In this document: positions 16,257 to 22,845 of the stretch, one piece after another
Position numbering within the stretch: position 1 is the first letter of the stretch
How the letters are laid out: each line of letters begins with the position of its first letter
Source of the DNA: CBDUUP01 sp965370435
Lineage (GTDB): Bacteria; Chloroflexota; Anaerolineae; Anaerolineales; UBA11579
Reading direction: 5' to 3'
Assembly: GCA_965370435.1 (NCBI GenBank)
Contig: CBDUUP010000009.1
Location: forward strand, 1 to 31,634
DNA length: 31,634 bases
Notes under the pieces: generated by a model
What the model was told of the DNA's origin: nothing
The model's input: only the letters and a program-made list of their open reading frames with translations
The model's database searches: none
Translations under genes and position numbers: made by a program

Positions 16257-16568
16257 ATGAAAGCTGTAAAAGTTCAGTACACTGTGCAAGCAAGCTACGC
16301 CGAAACCAACCAAAAGAACATTCAAAAAGTGATGGCCGACCTGCAAGCCTTGAATAACCCGGGCATCCGCTACAGCGCCTTCATGCTGGAAGATGGCAAA
16401 ACTTTCGTCCACTTTGCGATGTATCCCGATGAGGAAACCGCCGCCATCGTCCCCGATCTGGAATCGTTCCAGTCTTTTCGGCAGCAGCTCAAGGACAGCC
16501 AACCCGAAGCGCCCCCCCAAGCGGAAGACCTGACGCTGGTTGGCTCTGCATACGAGTTCTTTGGGTAG
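16257..16568 (+). CDS. small dimeric alpha/beta-barrel-like protein
   Basis: Unknown protein of 103 aa. The pattern VKVQYTVQASYAETNQKNI, a helix, then IRYSAFMLEDGKTFVHFAMYPDEET and a second helix F..FRQQL resembles the beta-alpha-beta-beta-alpha plan of ABM/stress-responsive dimeric barrel proteins; no catalytic residues are obvious. ATG at 16257 follows AAGGAG by 6 nt. The stop codon TAG is immediately followed by the ATG of the sigma factor gene with no gap, so the two are translationally coupled and probably function together. The right end of the IS is only 47 nt upstream, so the original promoter of this pair may have been displaced. Confidence 0.8.
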   Translation: MKAVKVQYTVQASYAETNQKNIQKVMADLQALNNPGIRYSAFMLEDGKTFVHFAMYPDEETAAIVPDLESFQSFRQQLKDSQPEAPPQAEDLTLVGSAYEFFG

Positions 16569-17390
16569 ATGGACTCCGCCGCGCTGCTAGAAAAAGCTCA
16601 AAAGGGCGATATCCGCGCCTTCCATACGCTGTTCTCCGAGTTTCATCCCCAGCTAAAATCTTATCTATACCGGCTGGTGGCCAATCGAGATGATATGGAA
16701 GATCTAGCCCATGACGTTTTCATTCTCGCTTTTGAGAATGCGCCTAAATTCAGGGGCGAATCGAGCCTGAAGACCTGGGTATTCACCATCGCCACCAACC
16801 GTGCCCGCAAACACTTGAAAGACCAAAACCGTTGGGCGACCGACACGTTGGTCCGCACCAGGGACTTCGCCCACAGCAACCCCGATGCGATGCAGATGAT
16901 CGATCATGCCAGCAGGTATGCTCCCCACCGCATTTATGAAATTCGTGAGCATATTGATTATTGCTTCACCTGTACTTCAAAAATGCTGATGATCGAACAA
17001 CAACTGGCGTTGATCTTGAAAGATGTGTATAGCTTCAAGGTCAAAGAGGTGGCGGTGATCTTGGAGAAAACCCACGGGGCCGCCAAGCATTTGATCTATA
17101 ATGCCCGGCAAACCATGATGCGCATATTTGACGACACCTGCGCTTTTGTCAGCAAGCAGGGCGTTTGCAACCAGTGCAGCGAATTGAACGGACGCTTCAA
17201 TCCCGAACAAGACCGCCGTGTAGAAGAGATGAAGATCAAGATGGTGCGGGATCGGGAGAAATATGACCGGCCTGAGCTTTACAAACTGAGAACCGAGTTG
17301 GCCCGGGGCATTGATCCGCTGCACGCCGCCGGCGCTGATCTGCATGAAGTCTTCTTGCGCATCAATCAACAGGTCAACGCTATTCCATAG
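16569..17390 (+). CDS. ECF-like RNA polymerase sigma factor with Cys/His motifs
   Basis: Sigma-70 family protein of 273 aa that should direct RNA polymerase to a small set of promoters. Region 2 spans about 8-85 (DDMEDLAHDVFILAFENAPKF, then a WVFTIATNRARKHL helix) and region 4 about 138-185 (QQLALILKDVYSFKVKEVA, helix-turn-helix, HLIYNARQTMM). Between them lies REHIDYCFTC with His128, Cys132, Cys135: HxxxCxxC, the spacing of the zinc motif found in ZAS anti-sigma factors. After region 4 comes a further ~85 residue tail with Cys191, Cys200 and Cys203 (CNQC). No anti-sigma gene is adjacent. Metal or redox sensing inside the sigma factor itself is a plausible inference. Start codon abuts the stop of the upstream gene. 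Confidence 0.88.
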   Translation: MDSAALLEKAQKGDIRAFHTLFSEFHPQLKSYLYRLVANRDDMEDLAHDVFILAFENAPKFRGESSLKTWVFTIATNRARKHLKDQNRWATDTLVRTRDFAHSNPDAMQMIDHASRYAPHRIYEIREHIDYCFTCTSKMLMIEQQLALILKDVYSFKVKEVAVILEKTHGAAKHLIYNARQTMMRIFDDTCAFVSKQGVCNQCSELNGRFNPEQDRRVEEMKIKMVRDREKYDRPELYKLRTELARGIDPLHAAGADLHEVFLRINQQVNAIP

Positions 17391-17429
17391 ATAGACGCAT
17401 GAATCGGCGTCATGGACGGAGCGAAAGAC

Positions 17430-17487
17430 CGGTTAGCAGATTGTTGGCCGGGTTGCGGATTGCAGGTTGCAGTTGTGAGTGGGCAGG
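17430..17487. repeat. short GGTTGC/GCAGGTTG repeat patch
   Basis: Imperfect units GGTTGCGGATTGCAGGTTGC and nearby, same family as 14524-14628. The rest of the 17391-17563 gap shows nothing else recognisable. Confidence 0.5.
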
Positions 17488-17563
17488 TAAGCAGTATACA
17501 AAGAAACAGGGAAATCGGGGAATTTATGAAATAGTAAATAGGGGAACTGAGATTGGGTTTTGG

Positions 17564-17592
17564 TTGTGGGCTGGGTTGGAGTGGTCTATAAT
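17564..17592 (+). promoter_or_regulatory. sigma-70 type promoter for 17630-18079
   Basis: TTGTGG (17564-17569), 17 nt spacer, TATAAT (17587-17592); predicted start near 17599, about 30 nt before the ATG at 17630. Confidence 0.7.
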
Positions 17593-17629
17593 CTGGTCAG
17601 CGACACAATTTTGGTTGAGGAGAATAACA

Positions 17630-18079
17630 ATGTTGAAATCAGGTTTAATCATAGGGGCTGTGGCTTTTCTCAGCGCCGCGGGCGCGGCCGCCATTGTAAG
17701 CCCGTTGTGTGCGGTCTGCGTGGGGGTGCTGTTGGGGCTGCCCGCGGGCTACCTGGCAGGCGTATTTGACAAACCCATGGATTCTGGGGAGGCGCTCAAG
17801 TTTGGGGCGGGGGCGGGGGCCATCGCCGGGGTGGGAGGCGTCATAGGCCAGTTGGTGGCCGCAGTGATCAATGCTTTGGTCATCGGGTCTACCTTCCTGG
17901 CCGATTTCTATGAACAGGTAGGATTGCCGCCTACGGATACATCATCGGTTTGGATGGTGCAGTTAACCTTGGCCTGCATCGTTGGTTTATTGAACCTGGC
18001 GCTGATGGCCGGGCTGGGCGCAGGGGGCGGGGCTATCTGGTTCCAAACCACCGGACAGAAACAACTGAACGAGTATTAG
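17630..18079 (+). CDS. small Gly/Ala-rich membrane protein, four helices
   Basis: Unknown integral membrane protein of 149 aa. The ATG at 17630 (MLKSGLIIGA) follows GGAG by 7 nt and a good promoter; the frame is open further upstream but that part is low-complexity repeat and is not expected to be translated. About four hydrophobic segments are seen: 4-24, 26-46 (with SPLCAVCVG, a CxxC at the membrane edge), 57-90 and 110-140. Many GxxxG-like glycine steps (GAGAGAIAGVGGVIG, LGAGGGAIW) suggest tight helix packing, as in small DUF-type membrane proteins. No catalytic motif. It is a single-gene unit ended by a strong terminator. Confidence 0.85.
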   Translation: MLKSGLIIGAVAFLSAAGAAAIVSPLCAVCVGVLLGLPAGYLAGVFDKPMDSGEALKFGAGAGAIAGVGGVIGQLVAAVINALVIGSTFLADFYEQVGLPPTDTSSVWMVQLTLACIVGLLNLALMAGLGAGGGAIWFQTTGQKQLNEY

Positions 18080-18116
18080 TGTAGACCGCTTGAAAGGTCG
18101 CTCACTGGATAAGAGA

Positions 18117-18161
18117 ATCGGCCTGGCATGCTTATCGCTGCCAGGCCGATAGGTTTATTTT
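18117..18161 (+). terminator. Rho-independent terminator after 17630-18079
   Basis: Perfect 12 bp stem ATCGGCCTGGCA (18117-18128) with TGCCAGGCCGAT (18139-18150), then AGGTTTATTTT. Starts 37 nt after the stop codon. It may also serve the convergent gene ending at 18211. Confidence 0.88.
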
Positions 18162-18210
18162 GGGTGGATTGTATCAAGTCCCCGGAGATAAATGAGGGGC
18201 TGCCTCCTGG

Positions 18211-18846
18211 TTAGAGTCTTTTCAGCAGGTCAGCTTTCTTGGCCTGGAACTCTTCCTCGCTGAGGACGCCTTGCTGGCGCAGTTTGTCCAACTGGGCGAT
18301 CATGGCGGGGATGTCGGCCGGGGGCTGGACCTCAACCACCCCGCCGGCGTGTTCCATTTCGAGCTTCTCTTTGGCGTTGAGCATGGCGGTCTTGAAGCGG
18401 ATGGGCCGCCAGATTCGGCGGAACACATTGACGCCCAGCTCGCTGGCGGTGAGGATCTCGATGTCGCCATAGCCCAGCATCCGTCCCAAGAAAGATTGAT
18501 GCATTTTCACGTCGTTGACCTTCTCCAGGGAGGAGTCGATGACGTTCTTGTTGAAGAGGCCGGAAAGCTGGATCACTCGGCGGTTGGTGACCACGTATTT
18601 GTGGTTCAACCAGATGAAGAGGTCTCTGGCCAGGCTGAGCAGGGGGATGATCAGAATAAAATAGCCCAGGATCATCAAGACGTTGGGCACCCACAGTATC
18701 CATATCATGGTGACAAAGACAAAGACGACGAGGGCCATGACGCTCTCGGTCAATATCTCTTGGAGCAGGATCAGCCAGTGTTGGCGGGTCTCCAATAGGA
18801 TGATTTCGTTATCACCCAGCAGGTTGTTCAGGTATTTGTCGCTCAT
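18211..18846 (-). CDS. bacterial PH-domain membrane protein with SHOCT tail
   Basis: Membrane protein of 211 aa. Two hydrophobic segments at about 30-75, then a bPH2-type domain (about 80-155) with YVVTNRRVIQLSGLFNK and the GYGDIEILTA strand typical of YdbS/YdbT-like proteins, and a C-terminal SHOCT helix pair (QLDKLRQQGVLSEEEFQAKKADLL). The ATG at 18846 has GAGGAG 7 nt upstream; a longer in-frame start at 18882 lacks one. A TATAAT-like box lies on the minus strand at 18912-18907 but no good -35. SHOCT tails are often oligomerisation or partner-binding modules; the precise role is unknown. Convergent with the preceding plus-strand gene. Confidence 0.9.
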   Translation of the reverse strand: MSDKYLNNLLGDNEIILLETRQHWLILLQEILTESVMALVVFVFVTMIWILWVPNVLMILGYFILIIPLLSLARDLFIWLNHKYVVTNRRVIQLSGLFNKNVIDSSLEKVNDVKMHQSFLGRMLGYGDIEILTASELGVNVFRRIWRPIRFKTAMLNAKEKLEMEHAGGVVEVQPPADIPAMIAQLDKLRQQGVLSEEEFQAKKADLLKRL

Positions 18847-18953
18847 GGGGGGTCTCCTCAATTCAGGGGAATGGCCGGTCAATTAGATGCGCGCTTGCGC
18901 AACTATATTATACGGTGATTTTGGCGAAAGGGGGTTCGATTTTCGGAGGACGC

Positions 18954-19901
18954 TCAGGCGGTGAAGAGATCGCCGGATAAATACTTGAGGCCCGTATCCA
19001 CGGCCACGGTGACCACCGTATGCCCCGGCCCGAGTTCCTGGGCCAGTTGAAGCGCGCCAACCACATTCATACCGCTGGAGGTCCCGGTGAAAATACCCTC
19101 TTCCCGCGCCAGGCGGCGGGCCATTTGGCGGGATTTGGCTTCGTCTATGCCGCGGGCTTCATCATAGAGCGACGCATCCAGCAGCGGGGGGACAAAACCG
19201 ATGCCGATCCCCTCGACGTGATGCGTTCCCGCAACCCCGGTCGAGATGACGGCGGAGGTTGCCGGTTCCAGGGCCACGATGCGGGTGGGTTGTCCCGCTT
19301 CCCGCAGCGCCTCGGCCACGCCCAACAGCATGTGGCCTGTGCCTACGCTGCCGCAGAAAGCGTGAATGGCGGGCTTCACTTGTTCCAGCAGCTCTTGGCC
19401 TAATACTCGGTAGCCTATTATGGCGTCTTCATTGTTCAACTGGTCGGTGAAATACGTGTCGCCTGCCTGGGCGAGTTTCTCGGCCTCGGCGATCATGCGC
19501 GGGATCAGGTCCGGGGTGACCTTTCCATCCACGCTGGGTATGATGACCAAATCGGCGCCGAAGGCGCGCATGGTGTCCAACTTCGCCTGGGCGAAGGCGT
19601 CCGAGGAGACCACCTGAAAACGGTAGCCATTGACCGCGCAGACGAAGGCCAGCGAGGAGCCGGTGCTGCCGCCCGTATATTCGACCACCGTCATGCCGGG
19701 GCGCAGGTCGCCGCGGGCCTCCGGCTCTTCGATCATGGACCGGGCCATGCGGTCTTTGTAGGAGCCGGTGGGGTTGAAGTATTCCAGCTTGACATATACG
19801 TCGGCGCTGCCGGGCGGGACGACGTGCTGAAGTTTCACCACCGGCGTGTTGCCGATGGCGTCTAGGGTAGAGGAAACGGGTGGACGTACTGTGAGAGTCA
19901 T
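18954..19901 (-). CDS. PLP-dependent cysteine synthase-like protein
   Basis: Fold-type II PLP enzyme of 315 aa of the cysteine synthase / cystathionine beta-synthase family, expected to form a C-S bond from an activated serine and sulfide or a thiol in the cytoplasm. PLP lysine K49 lies in NPTGSYKDR; the substrate loop reads EYTGGSTGSS (74-83) instead of the usual TSGNTG; the phosphate-binding glycine segment is GSVGTGHM near 185-192; GTSSGMN near the C-terminus matches the GxSSG motif of CysK. SYKDR in place of SVKDR and GGSTG in the loop place it away from classical CysK, so the acceptor substrate is uncertain. ATG at 19901 has TGGAGG 5-6 nt upstream. It stands alone, with no serine acetyltransferase nearby. 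Confidence 0.9.
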   Translation of the reverse strand: MTLTVRPPVSSTLDAIGNTPVVKLQHVVPPGSADVYVKLEYFNPTGSYKDRMARSMIEEPEARGDLRPGMTVVEYTGGSTGSSLAFVCAVNGYRFQVVSSDAFAQAKLDTMRAFGADLVIIPSVDGKVTPDLIPRMIAEAEKLAQAGDTYFTDQLNNEDAIIGYRVLGQELLEQVKPAIHAFCGSVGTGHMLLGVAEALREAGQPTRIVALEPATSAVISTGVAGTHHVEGIGIGFVPPLLDASLYDEARGIDEAKSRQMARRLAREEGIFTGTSSGMNVVGALQLAQELGPGHTVVTVAVDTGLKYLSGDLFTA

Positions 19902-19922
19902 GTGCGCCTCCAGAGGATAGGT

Positions 19923-19957
19923 GGGGAGGTTGAAGGTTGGCAGGTTGGAAGGTTAGA
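19923..19957. repeat. GGTTGAAGGTTGGCAGGTTGGAAGG patch
   Basis: About four 7-8 bp units related to the array at 14524-14628, lying directly upstream of the cysteine synthase-like gene. Confidence 0.6.
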
Positions 19958-19977
19958 AGAATTCAGTTGCAGAATAT

Positions 19978-20103
19978 CTATTCGCTGTCGGGTGTTTCTA
20001 GAAACCGCACGTCCTCTAAATCTACGTCTCTCCCCCCGATTATGATGTGCCGGACATCATGCTTTTGTAACGACGAGAACACGTCCTGCAATCGGTTGAG
20101 CAT
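19978..20103 (-). CDS. 41-aa ORF, possible truncated nucleotidyltransferase-like start
   Basis: Short frame overlapping the end of the 66-aa gene by 47 nt. It reads MLNRLQDVFSSLQKHDVRHI, then IIGG, then RDVDLEDVRFLETPDSE. A helix followed by HDVRHIIIGG resembles the beginning of nucleotidyltransferase-fold proteins (L..H.VRY.IIGG) but the rest of that fold is missing. It could be a real overlapping small gene, a remnant, or chance. No ribosome site of note. Low confidence. Confidence 0.3.
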   Translation of the reverse strand: MLNRLQDVFSSLQKHDVRHIIIGGRDVDLEDVRFLETPDSE

Positions 20104-20257
20104 CCTTTTGCTCCACGATTTGGGGGTTGTTTTCCAGGATCAGGTCGGTGAAGGCGCACAGCAGGTCCATGCGCTCTTCCAGGGTCAGCGACTGGAACCA
20201 GCGCGCTTTGGCTTCGGGGGTTTCTTCCTGGCGGTCGTGGGAGATGGTTATTTCCAT
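20057..20257 (-). CDS. 66-aa conserved-looking small protein
   Basis: Hypothetical soluble protein of 66 aa containing KARWFQSLTLEERMDLLCAF and TDLILENNPQI, a two-helix pattern (W.QSLT.EER...L..F.D) that I have an impression of as recurring in small genes of this group, but I cannot name a family. It precedes nothing but the 41-aa overlapping frame. A TACAAT box with the surrounding sequence TTTCC....TACAATA.GG lies 30 nt upstream and is shared with the MNT gene, suggesting common origin or common control. The Shine-Dalgarno is weak. Together with the MNT gene it could belong to a small toxin-antitoxin-like module. Confidence 0.6.
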   Translation of the reverse strand: MEITISHDRQEETPEAKARWFQSLTLEERMDLLCAFTDLILENNPQIVEQKDAQPIAGRVLVVTKA

Positions 20258-20282
20258 GTCAGTCTCGTGGTGAATAGTTCTC

Positions 20283-20300
20283 CCTTATTGTACCTGGAAA
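20283..20300 (-). promoter_or_regulatory. TACAAT box upstream of the 66-aa gene
   Basis: Minus-strand GATTTCCAGGTACAATAAGG; TACAAT at 20292-20287. The same context precedes the MNT gene at 20678-20673. No good -35 was seen. Confidence 0.35.
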
Positions 20301-20308
20301 TCGCAACG

Positions 20309-20349
20309 GAGGGTGAAAGGTTTGCAGGTTGGAAGGTTGAAGGTGGCGG
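20309..20349. repeat. GCAGGTTGGAAGGTTGAAGG patch
   Basis: Short degenerate array of the same family as 14524-14628, located between the MNT gene and the 66-aa gene. Confidence 0.55.
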
Positions 20350-20361
20350 AGGTAAACGTTC

Positions 20362-20655
20362 TCATCCCGCTTCATAGATCACCTGAAGTTCGTCCAGGAT
20401 GCGCTCACGGATATAGGGGCTGAGGGCAGGCTTGGTCAGCAGGTCTACCTTTCTACCCAGCGCCTCGGAGAGTTCGCGCTCCAGCCGCACGAGGGCCAAC
20501 AGGCTTTTCCGGCTGGCGAACTCCACTAACAGGTCTATGTCGCTCTCTTCATCCGCTTCTCCCCTGGCAGCCGAGCCGAAGACGCCAATCCTCGCCACGT
20601 CGTTCTGGCGGCAGATTTCGATCAATTTTTCGGTGTCAAATGGGTATGCGACCAT
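20362..20655 (-). CDS. MNT-type minimal nucleotidyltransferase
   Basis: Nucleotidyltransferase-fold protein of 97 aa, full length for MntA-type antitoxins. The signature GSAARGEADEESDIDLLVEF (about 27-46) contains GS..RGE and the catalytic D-x-D pair (DID). MntA proteins usually neutralise a HepT HEPN toxin by AMP-ylating it. No HepT gene directly abuts this one, but a HEPN-motif protein lies upstream at 21438-21878 on the same strand, separated by one unknown gene. ATG at 20655 has AGGAG about 7 nt upstream and a TACAAT box 18 nt upstream. Chemistry is a family inference. Confidence 0.88.
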   Translation of the reverse strand: MVAYPFDTEKLIEICRQNDVARIGVFGSAARGEADEESDIDLLVEFASRKSLLALVRLERELSEALGRKVDLLTKPALSPYIRERILDELQVIYEAG

Positions 20656-20669
20656 GAGATTCTCCTGTC

Positions 20670-20690
20670 CCTATTGTACACGGAAATTGG
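20670..20690 (-). promoter_or_regulatory. TACAAT box upstream of the MNT gene
   Basis: Minus-strand AATTTCCGTGTACAATAGGG; TACAAT at 20678-20673. Nearly the same as the box upstream of the 66-aa gene. No clear -35. Confidence 0.35.
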
Positions 20691-20696
20691 AGGGGT

Positions 20697-20743
20697 GGCG
20701 ACTGAAGTCGCCCGGACATTTACGAAGTCCGCCCTGCGGCGGA
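20697..20743. repeat. two adjacent small palindromes
   Basis: GGCGACTGAAGTCGCC (20697-20712, 7 bp arms, 2 nt loop) and TCCGCC-CTGC-GGCGGA (20728-20743). GC-rich REP-like hairpins at the border between the GC-rich MNT gene and the AT-rich islet; no T-run follows, so a terminator is unlikely. Confidence 0.6.
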
Positions 20744-20771
20744 TTGGGGAGTAACTATAAATAATATCCTT

Positions 20772-21389
20772 TTATATCCAACTTTTTGTAAACTTTGAAT
20801 AGTTATATTCATCAATCAGTTTAACAAGTGTTTTATCAATCTTGCGTGTATCAACACAATGGTTGAGTTCCTCCGCAACATGTTTCGTTTTTATGAAAAA
20901 CTTCAAATATTTCTCTTTTGGCTTGAAATCATAGTTGCAACCATATGCACGTGCAATTTTATTATCCCATAATGGGAAAAAGCCAGGTGCAAGTAAATGT
21001 AGTGCCTTTGACACTCCTACTGGACTTTTCGTACCAGCTTTCTTTCCTTCACTAATCTGAAGAGCTATTAGGAATTGATGAAACAGATGATTTATCCATT
21101 GTTCATCAGCAAGCGAGTGACTCAATATGTCCTTTTCACGGTATCTATCGAGCAAATTTTGATTCTTTGACAAACATTCTTCAAGTTTTTCAAAGTCAAA
21201 TAGTCCGTATCGATAAAAAGCACTGTTCCAAGTAAGCAATAATACGCCAAGACTATCTGCCATATCATAAGGTTTTCCCCAGAAATGCTCTATCAAATAG
21301 GTCGCAATCCTGTACATGGCGTCTCGTTTTTCATACCGTTGAAATGCAGTAAAACCTTCAATGAACTCTGCAGAAGATGGGATTTCCAT
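20772..21389 (-). CDS. hypothetical protein, 205 aa
   Basis: Unrecognised soluble, mostly helical protein. The start at 21389 (MEIPSSAEF) has GAGGTG 4-5 nt upstream; an ATG four codons earlier has none. The most conserved-looking part is PVGVSKALHLLAPGFFPLWD at about 125-144, followed by NKIARAYG; an S/T-K-x-LH-x-L-x-P-x-x-F-P-[LI]-x-D pattern suggests a helix-turn-helix/HhH-like or ligand-binding segment, but no function is claimed. Three tryptophans and several charged helices are present. It lies 48 nt downstream of the HEPN-motif gene, same strand, and both are much richer in A+T than their neighbours, which points to joint horizontal acquisition. Confidence 0.75.
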   Translation of the reverse strand: MEIPSSAEFIEGFTAFQRYEKRDAMYRIATYLIEHFWGKPYDMADSLGVLLLTWNSAFYRYGLFDFEKLEECLSKNQNLLDRYREKDILSHSLADEQWINHLFHQFLIALQISEGKKAGTKSPVGVSKALHLLAPGFFPLWDNKIARAYGCNYDFKPKEKYLKFFIKTKHVAEELNHCVDTRKIDKTLVKLIDEYNYSKFTKSWI

Positions 21390-21437
21390 AAAACACCTCA
21401 TTAATTCTGTTGCATTATTTGGATTTACGGAACTAAG

Positions 21438-21878
21438 TTAGAGCCATTGCTCAAGATAAATTACTTCCCTCAAGACTCTTATTGAAAATTTTGCCATTTC
21501 TTCCAACTCTGATTCATAATATTCAGGTTTTTCTAACAAATTTTCATCCTCACGCGGGTCATTGACATGAACCCATTTATTTCGATACTTCCTAAGTTTG
21601 TGAAGATCGGAGTTGAGTTCTTCAGAAAGGGGTGATTCTTCAATAAGATCGTAAAAATTCCTCCTCCTTACATTATGAACATCCGAATATTCAAAACGAA
21701 GATGAGATTCTATTGCTGCCTGCGAAACTAATATTGCGGCCAAATTCGCCCCGGAGCAAAAGGCAATGTCTGCGTCTTTTATTAGAAAGGTAGACCATTC
21801 TGATAGGATTACCCCACCAACTAACAATTCTTCATCCAGTTTATTTATATAAGCCCATTTCTGTTCTTGAGTCAGCAT
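21438..21878 (-). CDS. HEPN-motif protein, 146 aa
   Basis: Helical protein with KYRNKWVHVNDP near residues 97-108: R99-N100-x3-H104 is the RN-x3-H form of the HEPN ribonuclease signature, preceded by the usual mid-protein helix (AAILVSQAAIESHLRFEY) seen in HEPN/DUF4145-type proteins. HEPN proteins are often RNases in toxin-antitoxin, abortive-infection or CRISPR-linked systems. Upstream is a secreted/anchored protein, downstream the 205-aa unknown and then an MNT gene, the classical HEPN partner type. ATG at 21878; only a weak GAG-type ribosome site. Assignment rests on the short motif and size; RNase activity is inferred. Confidence 0.7.
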   Translation of the reverse strand: MLTQEQKWAYINKLDEELLVGGVILSEWSTFLIKDADIAFCSGANLAAILVSQAAIESHLRFEYSDVHNVRRRNFYDLIEESPLSEELNSDLHKLRKYRNKWVHVNDPREDENLLEKPEYYESELEEMAKFSIRVLREVIYLEQWL

Positions 21879-21906
21879 GACTATTTAGCTCAATTTGTGT
21901 ATAAGA

Positions 21907-22611
21907 TTAACAATGGCCTCGATAGCAAAAACTATCATAATGGTAATACATATCTGGACCTATTATGATTGAATAACCACTCTGTTCAAAATTCACTGCA
22001 CAGAGTTTGTCTCCAACATGTATTTGGTAATCAAATATATACCCATGTTTTCCGGTTGCGACTACTAATTGACCTATCTCTTGGTCATTTACTGTAAAGA
22101 ATGTATATGCGGATGATGAAAACCAAACTTTATCTGTCTCATAAATGGATACACCACAACCATCGGGGTTCTCTTCTGGCCGAATTCTTTGATAGCGATA
22201 GTGGTAAGTTTGTAGCCAATCTTCATCAAATGATGCAAGACCATCAGAAAAAGTGACTTGAACGAAAACATCTGTTCCTATGGAAGCGGTTTGGTGATCA
22301 CGGAACGGCCCTGTACCCTCAACAGAGCTAAAGGCTGTTTCAGGAGAGGCTGTATATTCTAGGGGAATATTCGTTTCAGTAAATACCCCAACAAGTGGTG
22401 TGCGAGTTATTTGGGGATTATAAGTTGGGTAAGGTGTAAACTTGCCATTAGTATCAGTATTAGATAGGTTTAGCCATGTTGAAATATCTGTATAAATGGA
22501 ACGTCCATTGATCTGTTGATAAATATTGTCCCCGAAAAGGACAGTAACAAATATAAATATTAAACCAGTGATTTCAAAAAATCTTCTCCGGCTTCCTTTT
22601 TCGTTTTCCAT
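21907..22611 (-). CDS. membrane-anchored extracytoplasmic protein, 234 aa
   Basis: Unknown protein with N-terminal basic stretch and one transmembrane helix (about 11-27, FFEITGLIFIFVTVLFG), a Thr/Pro-rich linker (TPYPTYNPQITRTPLVG) and a beta-rich external domain that contains Cys residues in GCGVSIYE, KLCAVNF, SFCYRGHC, likely disulfide-bonded. The start at 22611 (MENEKGSRRR) follows AGGAGGT by about 7 nt, the strongest ribosome site nearby; a longer open frame to 22761 adds another hydrophobic segment but has no such site. AT-rich like the next two genes. No family recognised. Confidence 0.8.
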   Translation of the reverse strand: MENEKGSRRRFFEITGLIFIFVTVLFGDNIYQQINGRSIYTDISTWLNLSNTDTNGKFTPYPTYNPQITRTPLVGVFTETNIPLEYTASPETAFSSVEGTGPFRDHQTASIGTDVFVQVTFSDGLASFDEDWLQTYHYRYQRIRPEENPDGCGVSIYETDKVWFSSSAYTFFTVNDQEIGQLVVATGKHGYIFDYQIHVGDKLCAVNFEQSGYSIIIGPDMYYHYDSFCYRGHC

Positions 22612-22845
22612 ACGTTGACCTCCTGTAAGCTCAACAAATAATAAACCTCTAATGTTTATTATACACGAAATCATAAAAAGTCCCAATATAACCAAGATAC
22701 ATACGATTAGTGTACTGTTGAATGTTCTGTGGAATGGACAGAAACTGATATATGACACCACCTCATTGCAATGAAAATAGAAGTGAACGTTCCATAAGCA
22801 GCTTACAGATAATCATGAAATTGTGCCATCTACCTTACCTTTACC

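Noticed and set aside
17399..17629. N-terminal extension of the small membrane protein
   Set aside because: Open in frame but composed of low-complexity repeat; promoter TATAAT at 17587 and GGAG site place the start at 17630.
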